From: Pseudomonas sp. MM211
GTDB taxonomy: Bacteria; Pseudomonadota; Gammaproteobacteria; Pseudomonadales; Pseudomonadaceae
Length of the DNA: 64,000 bases
Assembly: GCF_020386635.1 (NCBI RefSeq)
Contig: NZ_CP081942.1
Location: 2,108,001 to 2,172,000 of the forward strand
Direction: 5' to 3'
Part shown: in pieces, positions 55,420-64,000 of the stretch
How the letters are laid out: each line of letters begins with the position of its first letter
How positions within the stretch are numbered: the stretch's first letter is position 1
The notes under the pieces: model-generated
Told to the model about the DNA's origin: nothing
The model's database searches: none
The model's input: the letters and a program-made list of their open reading frames with translations, nothing else
Made by a program: the position numbers and the translations under genes

Positions 55420-58361
55420 TCACTCGCTGCCCAGGTGAAGGGGGTGGCCACACGGCCGTCGCTGGTGGCCTCGCCGAAGCTGACGTCGAGTAGATAGACG
55501 CGCTCGGCCGCCAGTTTGCCGCTATCTACCAGATAGGCCTTGATCGCCGCGGCGCGATCCTGGGCCAGCTGGCGCAGCAGGCCACGGCTGTCTGTCCAGG
55601 ATTCGACCACGGCATCGCGCAGGCGCTGCGTGCGTTCGTCACTGTCCAGGTCGGCCCACTCGGCAGGCGGCTGCTGTTTCAGGCGCGCACGGTAGATGCC
55701 CTCCAGCAGCGGCGCCTTTTCGTCTTCGGGCACAACCAGCAGATCTGCACTGGCCGGTACCTGATCACCGCGGCGCTGCATGATGCGATACAGATAATCC
55801 TGATACTCGCGCTCGAGGCGCTGCGCGGCCAGCAGTGGGCCGTCGCTGCTCTGTGCGCTGGCGCCTTCGATTTCCAGGCGCAGGGTAGGACGCTCCTGCA
55901 GGGCGCTGGAGAGTACGTCGAGAGACTTCTTCGCCTGGCCGTCCAGTTCGTCGCTGCCTGCTGCGAAGACTACGGTGCTCAAGTCCATCTCGGCGCCGCC
56001 ACTGACCAGCCCGCCGATGAACTTGAACGGCGCCTGGGCGGCTCGCAGCACCAGATTGCGCAGGGTCTGCCAGACGATCGGCATGACACTGAATTGCGGG
56101 TTGTTGAGGTCACCCTCCAGCGGCAGCTCGATAGAAATGCGCCCCTGAGTATCCTTGAGCAGGGCTACGGCCAGGCGGATTGGCAGATCCACCGCATCCG
56201 GGCTGTCGACCTTCTCACCGAGTTGCAGCTGCTCGACCAGTACCTTGTTCTGGGCGTTCAGCTTGCCGTCGTTGATGCGGTAGTGCAGGTCCAGGTTGAG
56301 GCGGCCCTTGCGGATACGGTAGCCGGCGAACTTGCCAGAGTAGGGCGTCAGTGTGGTCAGCTCGACCTGCTTGAACTGGGTGGCGATATCCAGGCTCTGC
56401 ATGGGGTCGAAAGGCGTCAGGCTGCCCTTGATGCTGACCGGTGCGTAGCGGTCGACCTTGCCGCTGATATCCACAGGCGCCGGTTTGCTGCTGGTGCTGT
56501 CGAGAGTGCCGATGCGGCCATTGAGCTGCTGCACGGCGGTGGCGAAGTTGGGCCTGAGGCTGAAGTCGGCGAAGTTGGCCGAGCCATCCTTCAGGCTGAC
56601 CTCGCCGATGCGAATCGCCATCGGCTTGTCGGCGGTGGCCGAGGACTGCGCCTGGGCGGCATTGCCGGCAGGTTGCTTGATGATCAACTCGTTGACGTTG
56701 GTGGTCAGGTCTTCGTTGATGATGAAGCGTACGTAGGGCTGTTCCAGGTCGACTCGTTCGATGTCCAGGCGGTCGCCGTGTCGATAGTCTATGCCGCCCA
56801 GATCCAACTGCTTCCAGCGCAGCAGGTCGCGATCCTTGAGGGTGTCGAGGGTGTGCAACTGAGTGATCTGGGCCTTGCCTTGAACACGCAGTGCCAGTGG
56901 CTCGGTTGCCGTGAGTTCAACGCCAAGATCGCTGCTCAGCAGGCCGCTGCGCAACTCCAGGTGCACGAAGGGGCTGAGGTAGGCCTGTGCTACACGCAGG
57001 TCGATATTGCGGGTGGCCACCTTCAGGTTGGCGGTGGTCGGGCTCAGTTGTACCTGGCCCTCGGCCTGCAGCTTGCCCTGTTTGCCGACGCCGGTATCCA
57101 GCTTGAGCGCGAAGGGCGAGGTGCCGAGGCTGTCGAAGTTCTGCATGTCCAGATCGAGCGGGCCAAGCTCTACGGCGACTGCTTCGCTCGGTACACGGTC
57201 GATCAAATGGGCGTGATAGTCGCGCAGTTGCACGTCCTTGACCTGCACCTGCCAGGGTTTGCCAGGCTCTTTCGCAGCCGGTTGTGTAGCGTCGCCGGCA
57301 GGGGCGGTCGCTTCGGGCTCTGGCGCATCTGCCGCTGGCGCCTGCTTCGCGGCTTGCTGCGGTTTGCCGGCCAGGAGCTTCTGCCAGTCGAGTTCGCCAT
57401 CGGCCTCGCGGGCCGCCCAGGCTTCCAGTTTCTGCCCGCGTACCTTGCCGATCACCACCTGCTGTTTGGCCAGATCCAGAGACGTTTCGCTGACCTCGAG
57501 GGAATCCAGCTTCACCAGCGGCTTGCCGTCCGGTGCCTGCATGGCGAATGGCGCCACCTTGATGCGTGCGTTACTGAGCAGCAGCTCGGTGCCGTCGCGC
57601 AGGTTCAGCCGGTAGTCGGTGGACAGGCTCACGACGCCTTTCTCTAGCACCAGTGGTACGGCGTCCCGCACGTAGGGCCAGAACGCTTTCATGGGCTCGT
57701 CAGTGATCTTCAGGGTGCCGCTGGAGCTGATCGGGCTCAGGCTCAGCTCGCCACTCCAGTCGATACGACCGCCAGCCGGGCCGGTGGCTACCAGGGTCAT
57801 CTCGGCGTTGTCGTCGGGCAGGGTGCTGAGGTTTTGCAACTCGAGGTTGAGATCGTCGTAGTGGATGTCGATCGGCTCCTGCGGGCGCAGATCCTGGAAG
57901 TGCAGATTGCCACCCAGCAGTTCGATGCGGTCGATGCGCAGGGGGAACGGCTCGCTGGCTTCTTCCGGCTGCTTCTCGCTGGCCGGCAGCTTGAACAGTT
58001 GCGCCAGGTTGAGGGTGCCGTCCTTGTCGAAACGCACGTCGGTGTGGGGTTTGACCAGCTTGACGTCGGCGAGATGCAGGGCGCCGCTCCACAGGCTGTC
58101 CAGTTGCAGGTTCACGGCCAAGTGCTCGAAGGCTACCTGTTCCTTGCCGGGCGCACCCAAGTGCAGGCCCCAAAGATCCAACTCGAGGGTGAAGGGGTTG
58201 AGTTGCAGGCGATCCAGACGGGCGGGCTCGGTCGCGTATTGCTGCAATTGCTGGTTGGCGATGCGCAGTGCGATGCCGGGCAAGATGAGGAACCCGATCA
58301 GGCTGTAAAGGCCGAGGGTAATCAATACAGCGGTGGCGGCGCGTCGCAATCCTTTGGGCAT
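55420..58361 (-). pseudogene. DUF748 (AsmA-like) envelope protein gene with 3' frameshift
   Basis: About 980 residues. An N-terminal membrane anchor (VLITLGLYSLIGFLILPGIALRIA) is followed by long beta-rich AsmA/DUF748 repeats (LRVQGKAQITQLHTLDTLKD) and an OmpA-like C-terminal segment (STVVFAAGSDELDGQAKKSL). The family is thought to act in envelope lipid or protein homeostasis. Near the end, a run of five Cs (minus strand; 55440-55444) appears to have lost one C. With six, the frame would end ATPLHLGSE and stop at 55420-55422, 4 nt before the DUF2845 ATG. As given, the frame continues to 55125 and fuses the two proteins. Confidence 0.82.
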
Positions 58362-58438
58362 GGTCTTGCTTCATCTTCCTGGCGAGAGTGCCTTGGATTA
58401 TGGCATGAGCTCTGGGTTCCGCGAGACGCTGCGCGGGC

Positions 58439-59455
58439 TCAAAAATGCAGGACGAGGGTTTTCAGCGGCGGGTTGCCATCGGTGGAGGGGAAGTCCGCGG
58501 CCGGCAGCAGTTGTTCATGCTCGCGCACCGGGCGCCCCAGTTTGCTGGCGCAACGCAGCACCTGTTCGCGCCAGTCGGCCATGGGTACTTTCGCCAGGTT
58601 GTTGCAGCACACCAGGGTGCCGTGCTCGGCGGTAGCGAGAATCGCTGGTTTCAGCAGGCTCTGGTAATCACGCAAGAGATCGACGGTGCCGAAGGCGCTC
58701 TTAGCCCAGGCCGGTGGGTCGAGAAACACCAGGTCGAACTGGCGCTGCTCGAGGCGTGGATAACTCGGCAGCTTCTGCCCGCGCCGCGCCGCGATGGGCA
58801 GCCCTGCCCACTGGCGGATCGCCGGAAAGTAGTCCGACTGGACGAATTGCATGGGCTGCAGATGCGGATTGAGCGCACCGTTTTCGCGGCCGACCGCGAG
58901 GTTGCCCTCGGCGAAATCGAGGTTGACCACTTCATGCGCACCACCGGCCGCCGCATTGAGGCCAACGCCGCAGGTGTAGGCGAACAGATTGAGCACACTT
59001 TTCCCGGCGCTGTGATGCTGAATCCAGCCACGGACGTTGCGCAGGTCGAGAAACAGCAGTGGATCCTGCCCAGCGTGGCGGCCGCGGACGCGGTAATCGA
59101 GGCCCCACTCCTGACCCGTCTGATCGGCCAGGGCCTCATCACTCGCGGTATAGACGGGGTCGCTGCGGTCGACGCGCGAGTTGCCCCGGGAACGGTCGTT
59201 GTAGACCAGCAGCGTGTGTAGCCCGAGCGTTTCGTTGACCTGATCATGCAGGGCCAGCAATTCGTCACGAGCCAGTGTCTGGTGGAAACTCTGCACCATC
59301 AACTGCTGGCCGTAGCGGTCGACGGTCAGACCGCCGGCACCTTCCTGGCTGCCATGGAACAGGCGATAGCAGTCGGTCTGCTGCCCATGCAGCTCGGCGA
59401 TCAGGGCGTGGCGATTGGCAAGCGCGCTGCGCACTGCCTGGTCGAGAGACGGCAT
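58439..59455 (-). CDS. Class I SAM-dependent rRNA methyltransferase (RlmI-like)
   Basis: A 338-residue methyltransferase. The N-terminal RNA-binding portion contains LTVDRYGQQLMVQSFH. SAM motif I is VLNLFAYTCGVGLNAAAGG and the catalytic motif FLDPPAWAKS is typical of the RlmI/RlmL-related 5-methylcytosine or guanine methylases. Start 59455 (MPSLDQAVRSALANRHALIAEL in outline). The exact rRNA base is not predictable. Confidence 0.85.
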   Translation of the reverse strand: MPSLDQAVRSALANRHALIAELHGQQTDCYRLFHGSQEGAGGLTVDRYGQQLMVQSFHQTLARDELLALHDQVNETLGLHTLLVYNDRSRGNSRVDRSDPVYTASDEALADQTGQEWGLDYRVRGRHAGQDPLLFLDLRNVRGWIQHHSAGKSVLNLFAYTCGVGLNAAAGGAHEVVNLDFAEGNLAVGRENGALNPHLQPMQFVQSDYFPAIRQWAGLPIAARRGQKLPSYPRLEQRQFDLVFLDPPAWAKSAFGTVDLLRDYQSLLKPAILATAEHGTLVCCNNLAKVPMADWREQVLRCASKLGRPVREHEQLLPAADFPSTDGNPPLKTLVLHF

Positions 59456-59498
59456 GTGCGGCGGCTCTGTAAATTGGAGGGTGCGGAGTTTATCACCC

Positions 59499-60374
59499 TC
59501 AATAGGGCGGCAGGCCCATGCGTATCCGCGACTTGTGCAATGAGCCACTGCGTACCGCCCAGCGGATGATCGGTGCGATGGCGTGCACGCCACTGCGGGT
59601 CAGGCGGCTGCGCAGCGGTGTCATGCGCTGGTCGAGCATGATCTGCGCCCAGTCGGGTAGCAGGTCGATGCCGGCTTGCAGGAACAGTTGGCCAACGGGG
59701 GCGGCCAGTCTGCTTGGTGCTGGCGCGGCGAGCAGGATGCGCAAGATCTCGTGGGAGCGCTCGTCGCACAACAATTGGCCGCGCATGCGCTCCAGATAGG
59801 CCGCTATCTGCAGCCGATTACGGGGTACCTCGGCGGCCCCCAGGCGCTCGGCGACCAGGGCGATTTCTGCGTAGTAACGATCCTGATCGGCTTCGCTCAT
59901 GTGCGGATTCAGGTAGCGCAGGTGCGCCTGCAGAAAGCTGTACACCTCGGCCACATGCACCCAGGTCAGCAGGTGCGGGTCACTGGCGGCATAGGGGCGA
60001 CCGTCCGGCGCGGTGCCAACCACGTGCAGGTGAATGCGTTTGACCTTGTCGATCAGCCAGTCGGCATCTTTGCTACTGGCGAAGGTGGTGCCGGAGACGA
60101 ACTGGCCGGTACGGCGCAGGCGACCCAGTAAGTCCTCGCGGAAATTCGAGTGATCCCACACGCCAGCCAGTGCCAGTGGATGCAGGGCCTGCAACAGCAA
60201 GGCACTGACCCCGCCTATGAGCATGCTGGTGAAGTCGCCATGGATGCGCCAGCACACCGAATCCGGGCCGAACAAGCCGGGATCGCCCTTGGGGTTCTCG
60301 AAATCGATCTGCCCCAGCGCGATGCCGCTGAGGCTGAGTACCTGGCTTTCTATACGACGGCGGATGAATTCCAT
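59499..60374 (-). CDS. Oxygenase MpaB/DUF2236 family protein
   Basis: A 291-residue protein of the DUF2236 (MpaB/latex-clearing-protein-like) family: VCWRIHGDFTSMLIGGVSALLLQALHPLALAGVWDHSNF, and VWVHVAEVYSFLQAHLRY-like HVAEV. Relatives bind b-type haem and use oxygen. No signal peptide. Substrate unknown. Confidence 0.85.
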   Translation of the reverse strand: MEFIRRRIESQVLSLSGIALGQIDFENPKGDPGLFGPDSVCWRIHGDFTSMLIGGVSALLLQALHPLALAGVWDHSNFREDLLGRLRRTGQFVSGTTFASSKDADWLIDKVKRIHLHVVGTAPDGRPYAASDPHLLTWVHVAEVYSFLQAHLRYLNPHMSEADQDRYYAEIALVAERLGAAEVPRNRLQIAAYLERMRGQLLCDERSHEILRILLAAPAPSRLAAPVGQLFLQAGIDLLPDWAQIMLDQRMTPLRSRLTRSGVHAIAPIIRWAVRSGSLHKSRIRMGLPPY

Positions 60375-60435
60375 GGCGCGAGGTTAATGTGCCCCGCTGC
60401 ATGCCACAAGTCAGCGGCCGGCTTGAGGCCGTCCC

Positions 60436-60503
60436 GGGTATCGCTGCGCTCAACGCCGGGCTACCGAACCTTGCGTAGCCTGCGGTCGAGCGTAGCGATA
60501 CCC
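60436..60503. repeat. Large imperfect hairpin/REP-like element downstream of acs
   Basis: GGGTATCGCTGCGCTCAACGC pairs imperfectly with GCGGTCGAGCGTAGCGATACCC, and an inner GGGCTAC/GTAGCC stem pairs too. It sits in the 141-bp gap between acs and the MpaB gene and may end acs transcription. Confidence 0.7.
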
Positions 60504-60515
60504 AGGGAGCTGCCG

Positions 60516-62453
60516 TCAGGAATTCAGCCGCTCGGCGACCAGGCTGTCGACCACTGCCGGGTCGGCCAGGGTCGAGGTGTCGCCCAGAGTGTCCAGCTCG
60601 TTGCAGGCGATCTTGCGCAGAATGCGGCGCATGATCTTGCCCGAGCGGGTCTTCGGCAGGCCCGGCGCCCACTGGATCAACTCCGGTTTGGCGAAGCTGC
60701 CGATTTCCTTGCCAACCAGGCTGAGCAGCTCCTTCTTCAGCTCGTCGCTCGGCTCGATGCCGTTCATGGTGGTGACGAAGGCATAGATACCCTGGCCCTT
60801 GACGTCGTGGGGGTAGCCGACCACAGCCGCTTCGGCCACGGCGTCGTGCAGCACCAGTGCGCTTTCCACTTCGGCGGTGCCGATACGGTGGCCGGAGACA
60901 TTGATCACGTCGTCGATACGCCCAGTGATCCACCAGTAGCCGTCCTCGTCGCGGCGTGCGCCGTCACCGCAGAAGTAGTAACCAGGGTAGGCGGTGAAGT
61001 AGGTCTCGAGCATGCGCTGGTGATCGCCGTAGATGCTGCGAATCTGGCTTGGCCAACTGGCCTTGATCGCCAGTACGCCGGCACCGGGGCCATCGATTTC
61101 CTTGCCTTGTTCGTCCAGCAGCACCGGTTGTACGCCGAAGAACGGGCGAGTCGCCGAGCCGGGCTTGAGGTCGGTGGCACCCGGCAGTGGGGTGATCATG
61201 ATGGCGCCAGTCTCGGTCTGCCACCAGGTGTCGACGATGGGGCAGCGCTTTTCGCCGACCACGTTGAAGTACCACTCCCAGGCTTCCGGGTTGATCGGCT
61301 CGCCAACGCTGCCGAGCAGGCGCAGGCTGCTGCGCGAGGTTTTCTTAACCGGCTCTTCGCCTTCGCGCATCAGGGCGCGCAGCGCCGTCGGTGCGGTGTA
61401 GAAGATGTTTACCTTGTGTTTGTCGATCACCTGCCAGAAGCGCGAGGTGTCGGGGTAGTTGGGCACACCCTCGAAGATCAGGCTGGTGGCGCCGTTGGCC
61501 AGCGGGCCGTAGACGATGTAACTGTGCCCGGTCACCCAGCCGACATCCGCGGTGCACCAGTAGATATCGCCATCGTGATAGTCGAACACGTACTTGTGGG
61601 TCATCGCCGCCTGCAGCAGGTAGCCAGCGGTGCTGTGCAGCACGCCCTTGGGTTTGCCGGTACTGCCGGAGGTGTAGAGGATGAACAGCGGGTCTTCGGC
61701 GTCCATGGGCTCGGCGGGGCAGTCGGCGGCCACCTGTTGCACGGCCTCGTGGTACCAAAGATCGCGTTTCTCGTCCCACTCGACTTTGTTGTGAGTACGC
61801 TCGACCACCAGCACGGTGGATACGTTAGGGCAGCTCTTCAGGGCCTTGTCGACATTGCTTTTGAGAGGAATGAACTTGCCACCACGCACGGCCTCATCGG
61901 CGGTGATCACGGTGCGGCAGTCGGCATCGAGAATGCGGTCACGCAAGGCATCCGGCGAGAAGCCGCCGAACACCACCGAGTGCACGGCGCCGATGCGGGT
62001 GCAGGCGAGCATCGCGTATGCGGCTTCCGGGATCATCGGCATGTAGATGCACACGCGGTCGCCCTTCTTCACGCCGCGTTGTTTGAGCACGTTGGCCAGC
62101 CGGCAGACCTGCTCGTGCAACTGCCGGTAGGTGATGCTGGCCGAGTCCTTGGGGTCGTCGCCTTCCCAGATCAGCGCTACCTGATCGCCACGCTTGGCCA
62201 GGTGGCGGTCGATGCAATTGTGGCTAATGTTCAGCTGGCCGCCGGAAAACCAGCGAATGTCGCCCTTGCTCAGGCTGCCGCTGGAGACTTCGTCCCAGGG
62301 CTTGAACCAGTCGAGAAAGGCCTTGGCCTGTTCGCCCCAGAACGTCTGGGAGTCGTCGACCGATTGGCGGTAGAGGCGCTGGTAGGCGGCGTCGTCGATG
62401 TGGGCACGTTGGCGTGTTTCGTCGCTGACGGGGTGACGGCTGATCGTGAACAT
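60516..62453 (-). CDS. acs: Acetyl-CoA synthetase
   Basis: A 645-residue AMP-forming enzyme converting acetate, ATP and CoA to acetyl-CoA. P-loop-like [20 protein letters not shown], the [14 protein letters not shown] motif, [12 protein letters not shown], and the acetylatable Lys in [14 protein letters not shown] near the C-terminus are visible. Full length for the family. Confidence 0.97.
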   Translation of the reverse strand: MFTISRHPVSDETRQRAHIDDAAYQRLYRQSVDDSQTFWGEQAKAFLDWFKPWDEVSSGSLSKGDIRWFSGGQLNISHNCIDRHLAKRGDQVALIWEGDDPKDSASITYRQLHEQVCRLANVLKQRGVKKGDRVCIYMPMIPEAAYAMLACTRIGAVHSVVFGGFSPDALRDRILDADCRTVITADEAVRGGKFIPLKSNVDKALKSCPNVSTVLVVERTHNKVEWDEKRDLWYHEAVQQVAADCPAEPMDAEDPLFILYTSGSTGKPKGVLHSTAGYLLQAAMTHKYVFDYHDGDIYWCTADVGWVTGHSYIVYGPLANGATSLIFEGVPNYPDTSRFWQVIDKHKVNIFYTAPTALRALMREGEEPVKKTSRSSLRLLGSVGEPINPEAWEWYFNVVGEKRCPIVDTWWQTETGAIMITPLPGATDLKPGSATRPFFGVQPVLLDEQGKEIDGPGAGVLAIKASWPSQIRSIYGDHQRMLETYFTAYPGYYFCGDGARRDEDGYWWITGRIDDVINVSGHRIGTAEVESALVLHDAVAEAAVVGYPHDVKGQGIYAFVTTMNGIEPSDELKKELLSLVGKEIGSFAKPELIQWAPGLPKTRSGKIMRRILRKIACNELDTLGDTSTLADPAVVDSLVAERLNS

Positions 62454-62486
62454 GGCGGGATACCCTTGTTGTTATATGTCCGCAAT

Positions 62487-62639
62487 GGGCACCTCTAAAA
62501 ACTACCTGCGTTGCCATCGCGGCGTTAAAAACAGGCTCAAAATGCTCATTTACACCAGTAAAGTCGAGCGCGACCCCGGTCGCTTTTCGCCTGTTTTTGC
62601 CTTGCGCTGACTGCCTCGCCGACGTTTTTAGAGGTATCC
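62487..62639. mobile_element. 153-bp MITE-like element with terminal inverted repeats
   Basis: Left end GGGCACCTCTAAAAAC and right end GTTTTTAGAGGTATCC are inverted repeats (14 of 16 match). The flanks show a 3-bp duplication AAT (62484-62486 and 62640-62642). No ORF of its own. It lies in the acs-pgi gap just upstream of the acs start and may add or break promoter sequence. Confidence 0.75.
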
Positions 62640-62710
62640 AATAGACACTAAGGGTAGCAGCCAAGTTTTATTGGTCGACTCGGACGAGCCTGGGAGTGAC
62701 GCAAAGTGTT

Positions 62711-62740
62711 GCGGGCGCTCGCCGATGAGCGAGCGCCCGC
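62711..62740 (-). terminator. Strong hairpin after pgi
   Basis: A 12-bp perfect stem GCGGGCGCTCGC - CGATGA - GCGAGCGCCCGC starts 6 nt past the pgi stop. The T-run is weak. Confidence 0.75.
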
Positions 62741-62746
62741 AATCCA

Positions 62747-64000
62747 TCAACCGCGATGGCGACCGCGGAAGTAGTTGATCAGCCCCTGGGTTGAACCGTC
62801 CTCGGCGCTACTTGGCTCGCTGCCGACCATGCGCGAGTAGACGCCCTTGCCCAGCTCCTTGCCGAGTTCCACGCCCCACTGGTCGAAGGCGTTGATGCCC
62901 CAGATGGCGCTCTGGGCGAACACCTTGTGCTCGTACAGGGCCACCAGCGCGCCTAAACGGCGGGGGCTGATGCGTTCGAGTACCAAAGTGTTGCTCGGCC
63001 GGTTGCCGGGGATCACCTTGTGCGGCGCCAGGCTCTGGATGTCGTCTTCGCTCAGGCCCTTGCTGCGCAGTTCGGCCTCAGCTTCTTCGCGGGATTTGCC
63101 GAGCATCAGGGCCTGGCTCTGCGACAGGCAGTTGGCGTAGAGCCACTGGTGGTGGTCGGCAACCGGGTTGTAACTGACCACCGGGACGATGAAGTCCGCG
63201 GGAATCAGCTGGGTGCCCTGATGCAGCAACTGGTGATAGGCGTGCTGGCCATTACAGCCCACGCCGCCCCAGATCACCGGCCCGGTCGAACCGCTGACCG
63301 GACTGCCGTCCTGGCGCACGCTCTTGCCGTTGGACTCCATGTCCAACTGCTGCAGGTGCCGGGTGATGTTGCGCAGGTAATGGTCGTACGGCAGGATCGC
63401 CTGGCTCTGGGCATCCCAGAAATTGCCGTACCAGATGCCCAGCAGCGCCAGCAGGATCGGCATGTTCTGCTCGAACGGCGCGGTCTTGAAGTGCATGTCC
63501 ATGCTGTAGGCGCCGGCCAGCAGCTCCTTGAAGTTGGACATGCCGATGGACAGGGCAATCGGCAGGCCGATGGCCGACCACAGTGAATAACGCCCGCCAA
63601 CCCAGTCCCACATCGGGAAGATGTTCTCTTCGCGGATGCCGAACGCCACCGCGGCTTCACGGTTGCTCGATACGGCGATGAAATGGCGATAGAGCTCGGC
63701 CTCCGACCCACCCTGAGCCAGGTACCAGCCGCGAGCGGCCTGGGCGTTCTTCAGGGTTTCCAGGGTGCCGAAGGACTTCGACGAAACGATGAACAGGGTG
63801 GTTTCGGCCTGCAGCTTGGCCGACAGCTCGTGGAATTCGCTGCCGTCGATATTGGCCAGGTAGTGGCAGCGCACGCCGCGCTGGGCGAAGGGCAGCAGGG
63901 CCTCGGAAACCAGCTGCGGGCCGAGGAACGAGCCGCCGATGCCGATGTTCACCACATCGGTGATGGGCTTTTCGGTGTAACCGCGCCACAGGCCGTTGTG
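62747..64000 (-). CDS. pgi: Glucose-6-phosphate isomerase (5' end beyond window)
   Basis: The C-terminal ~417 residues of Pgi, interconverting glucose-6-P and fructose-6-P; about 135 N-terminal residues lie beyond the window. Motifs [37 protein letters not shown], and [19 protein letters not shown] are present. The reading frame stays open to position 64000. It ends at a strong hairpin. Confidence 0.95.
   Translation of the reverse strand, partial: HNGLWRGYTEKPITDVVNIGIGGSFLGPQLVSEALLPFAQRGVRCHYLANIDGSEFHELSAKLQAETTLFIVSSKSFGTLETLKNAQAARGWYLAQGGSEAELYRHFIAVSSNREAAVAFGIREENIFPMWDWVGGRYSLWSAIGLPIALSIGMSNFKELLAGAYSMDMHFKTAPFEQNMPILLALLGIWYGNFWDAQSQAILPYDHYLRNITRHLQQLDMESNGKSVRQDGSPVSGSTGPVIWGGVGCNGQHAYHQLLHQGTQLIPADFIVPVVSYNPVADHHQWLYANCLSQSQALMLGKSREEAEAELRSKGLSEDDIQSLAPHKVIPGNRPSNTLVLERISPRRLGALVALYEHKVFAQSAIWGINAFDQWGVELGKELGKGVYSRMVGSEPSSAEDGSTQGLINYFRGRHRG

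Noticed and set aside
60150..62498. 782-codon open frame on the plus strand
   Set aside because: Shadow of acs and the MpaB gene; no recognisable domain in the translation.

Overview
The window is a high-GC Gammaproteobacterial chromosome segment, almost certainly Pseudomonas. The block from ychF through pth, rplY, prs, two tRNA-Gln, ispE, lolB, the TPR lipoprotein, hemA, prfA, prmC, moeB, murI, pagL, phrB, hemH, uraA, upp and hpt follows, from memory, the order of the PAO1 PA4642-PA4673 region. The REP elements ('GTAGGAGCGGGCTTGCCCGCG') and the PagL, PA4642-type and RcnB-like proteins fit the same genus. I would place it near the P. mendocina/oleovorans/alcaligenes group, but that is inference.

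Layout. 1-13 kb is accessory metabolism and regulation: a secreted RcnB-like protein, a DUF3592 protein, then a plus-strand catabolic/detoxification cluster (ABM-domain membrane protein, haloperoxidase-type hydrolase, Tat-exported amidohydrolase, MFS_3 exporter fused to an ABM-like domain, YcaC hydrolase) interrupted by an array of about 195-bp tandem REP-type repeats, and a run of regulators (LysR, GlxA/AraC, winged-helix NTPase, AraC). 12.7-16.4 kb holds a two-component system whose sensor is a periplasmic beta-propeller histidine kinase. 17.0-22.2 kb is a visibly AT-rich genomic island abutting tRNA-Met: an AAA ATPase/DUF4435 pair that looks like a PARIS anti-phage system, small hypotheticals, an Excalibur protein, a decayed tyrosine integrase and a FitAB/VapBC-type toxin-antitoxin pair. 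22.4-37.4 kb is core genome: a diguanylate cyclase, translation, PRPP, isoprenoid, lipoprotein, haem and peptidoglycan genes. 37.5-47.6 kb is a long minus-strand gene set typical of light/photo-oxidative stress regulons: a LitR-like MerR regulator without a visible B12 ligand, photolyase, cyclopropane fatty acid synthase, FAD oxidoreductases, YbgA/DUF523 and others. It is preceded by paired TGTACA-N12-TGTACA operators. 47.8-64 kb returns to core functions: hemH, uracil/purine salvage, a SulP transporter, a DUF748 envelope protein with tandem DUF2845 proteins, an rRNA methyltransferase, acs and the C-terminal part of pgi.

The genes work together in recognisable modules. The hpt/upp/uraA group salvages bases using PRPP made by Prs. 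HemA and HemH are the first and last steps of haem synthesis, and prfA-prmC pairs a release factor with its methylase. The putative light regulon couples DNA repair (PhrB), membrane lipid modification (CfaB and the DUF1365/FAD/SDR companions) and redox enzymes under one regulator. The island carries two small immunity or addiction modules at a tRNA integration hot spot. Three probable single-base losses (integrase remnant, SDR gene, DUF748 gene) all lie in G/C runs, so sequencing error must be excluded before calling them biological.
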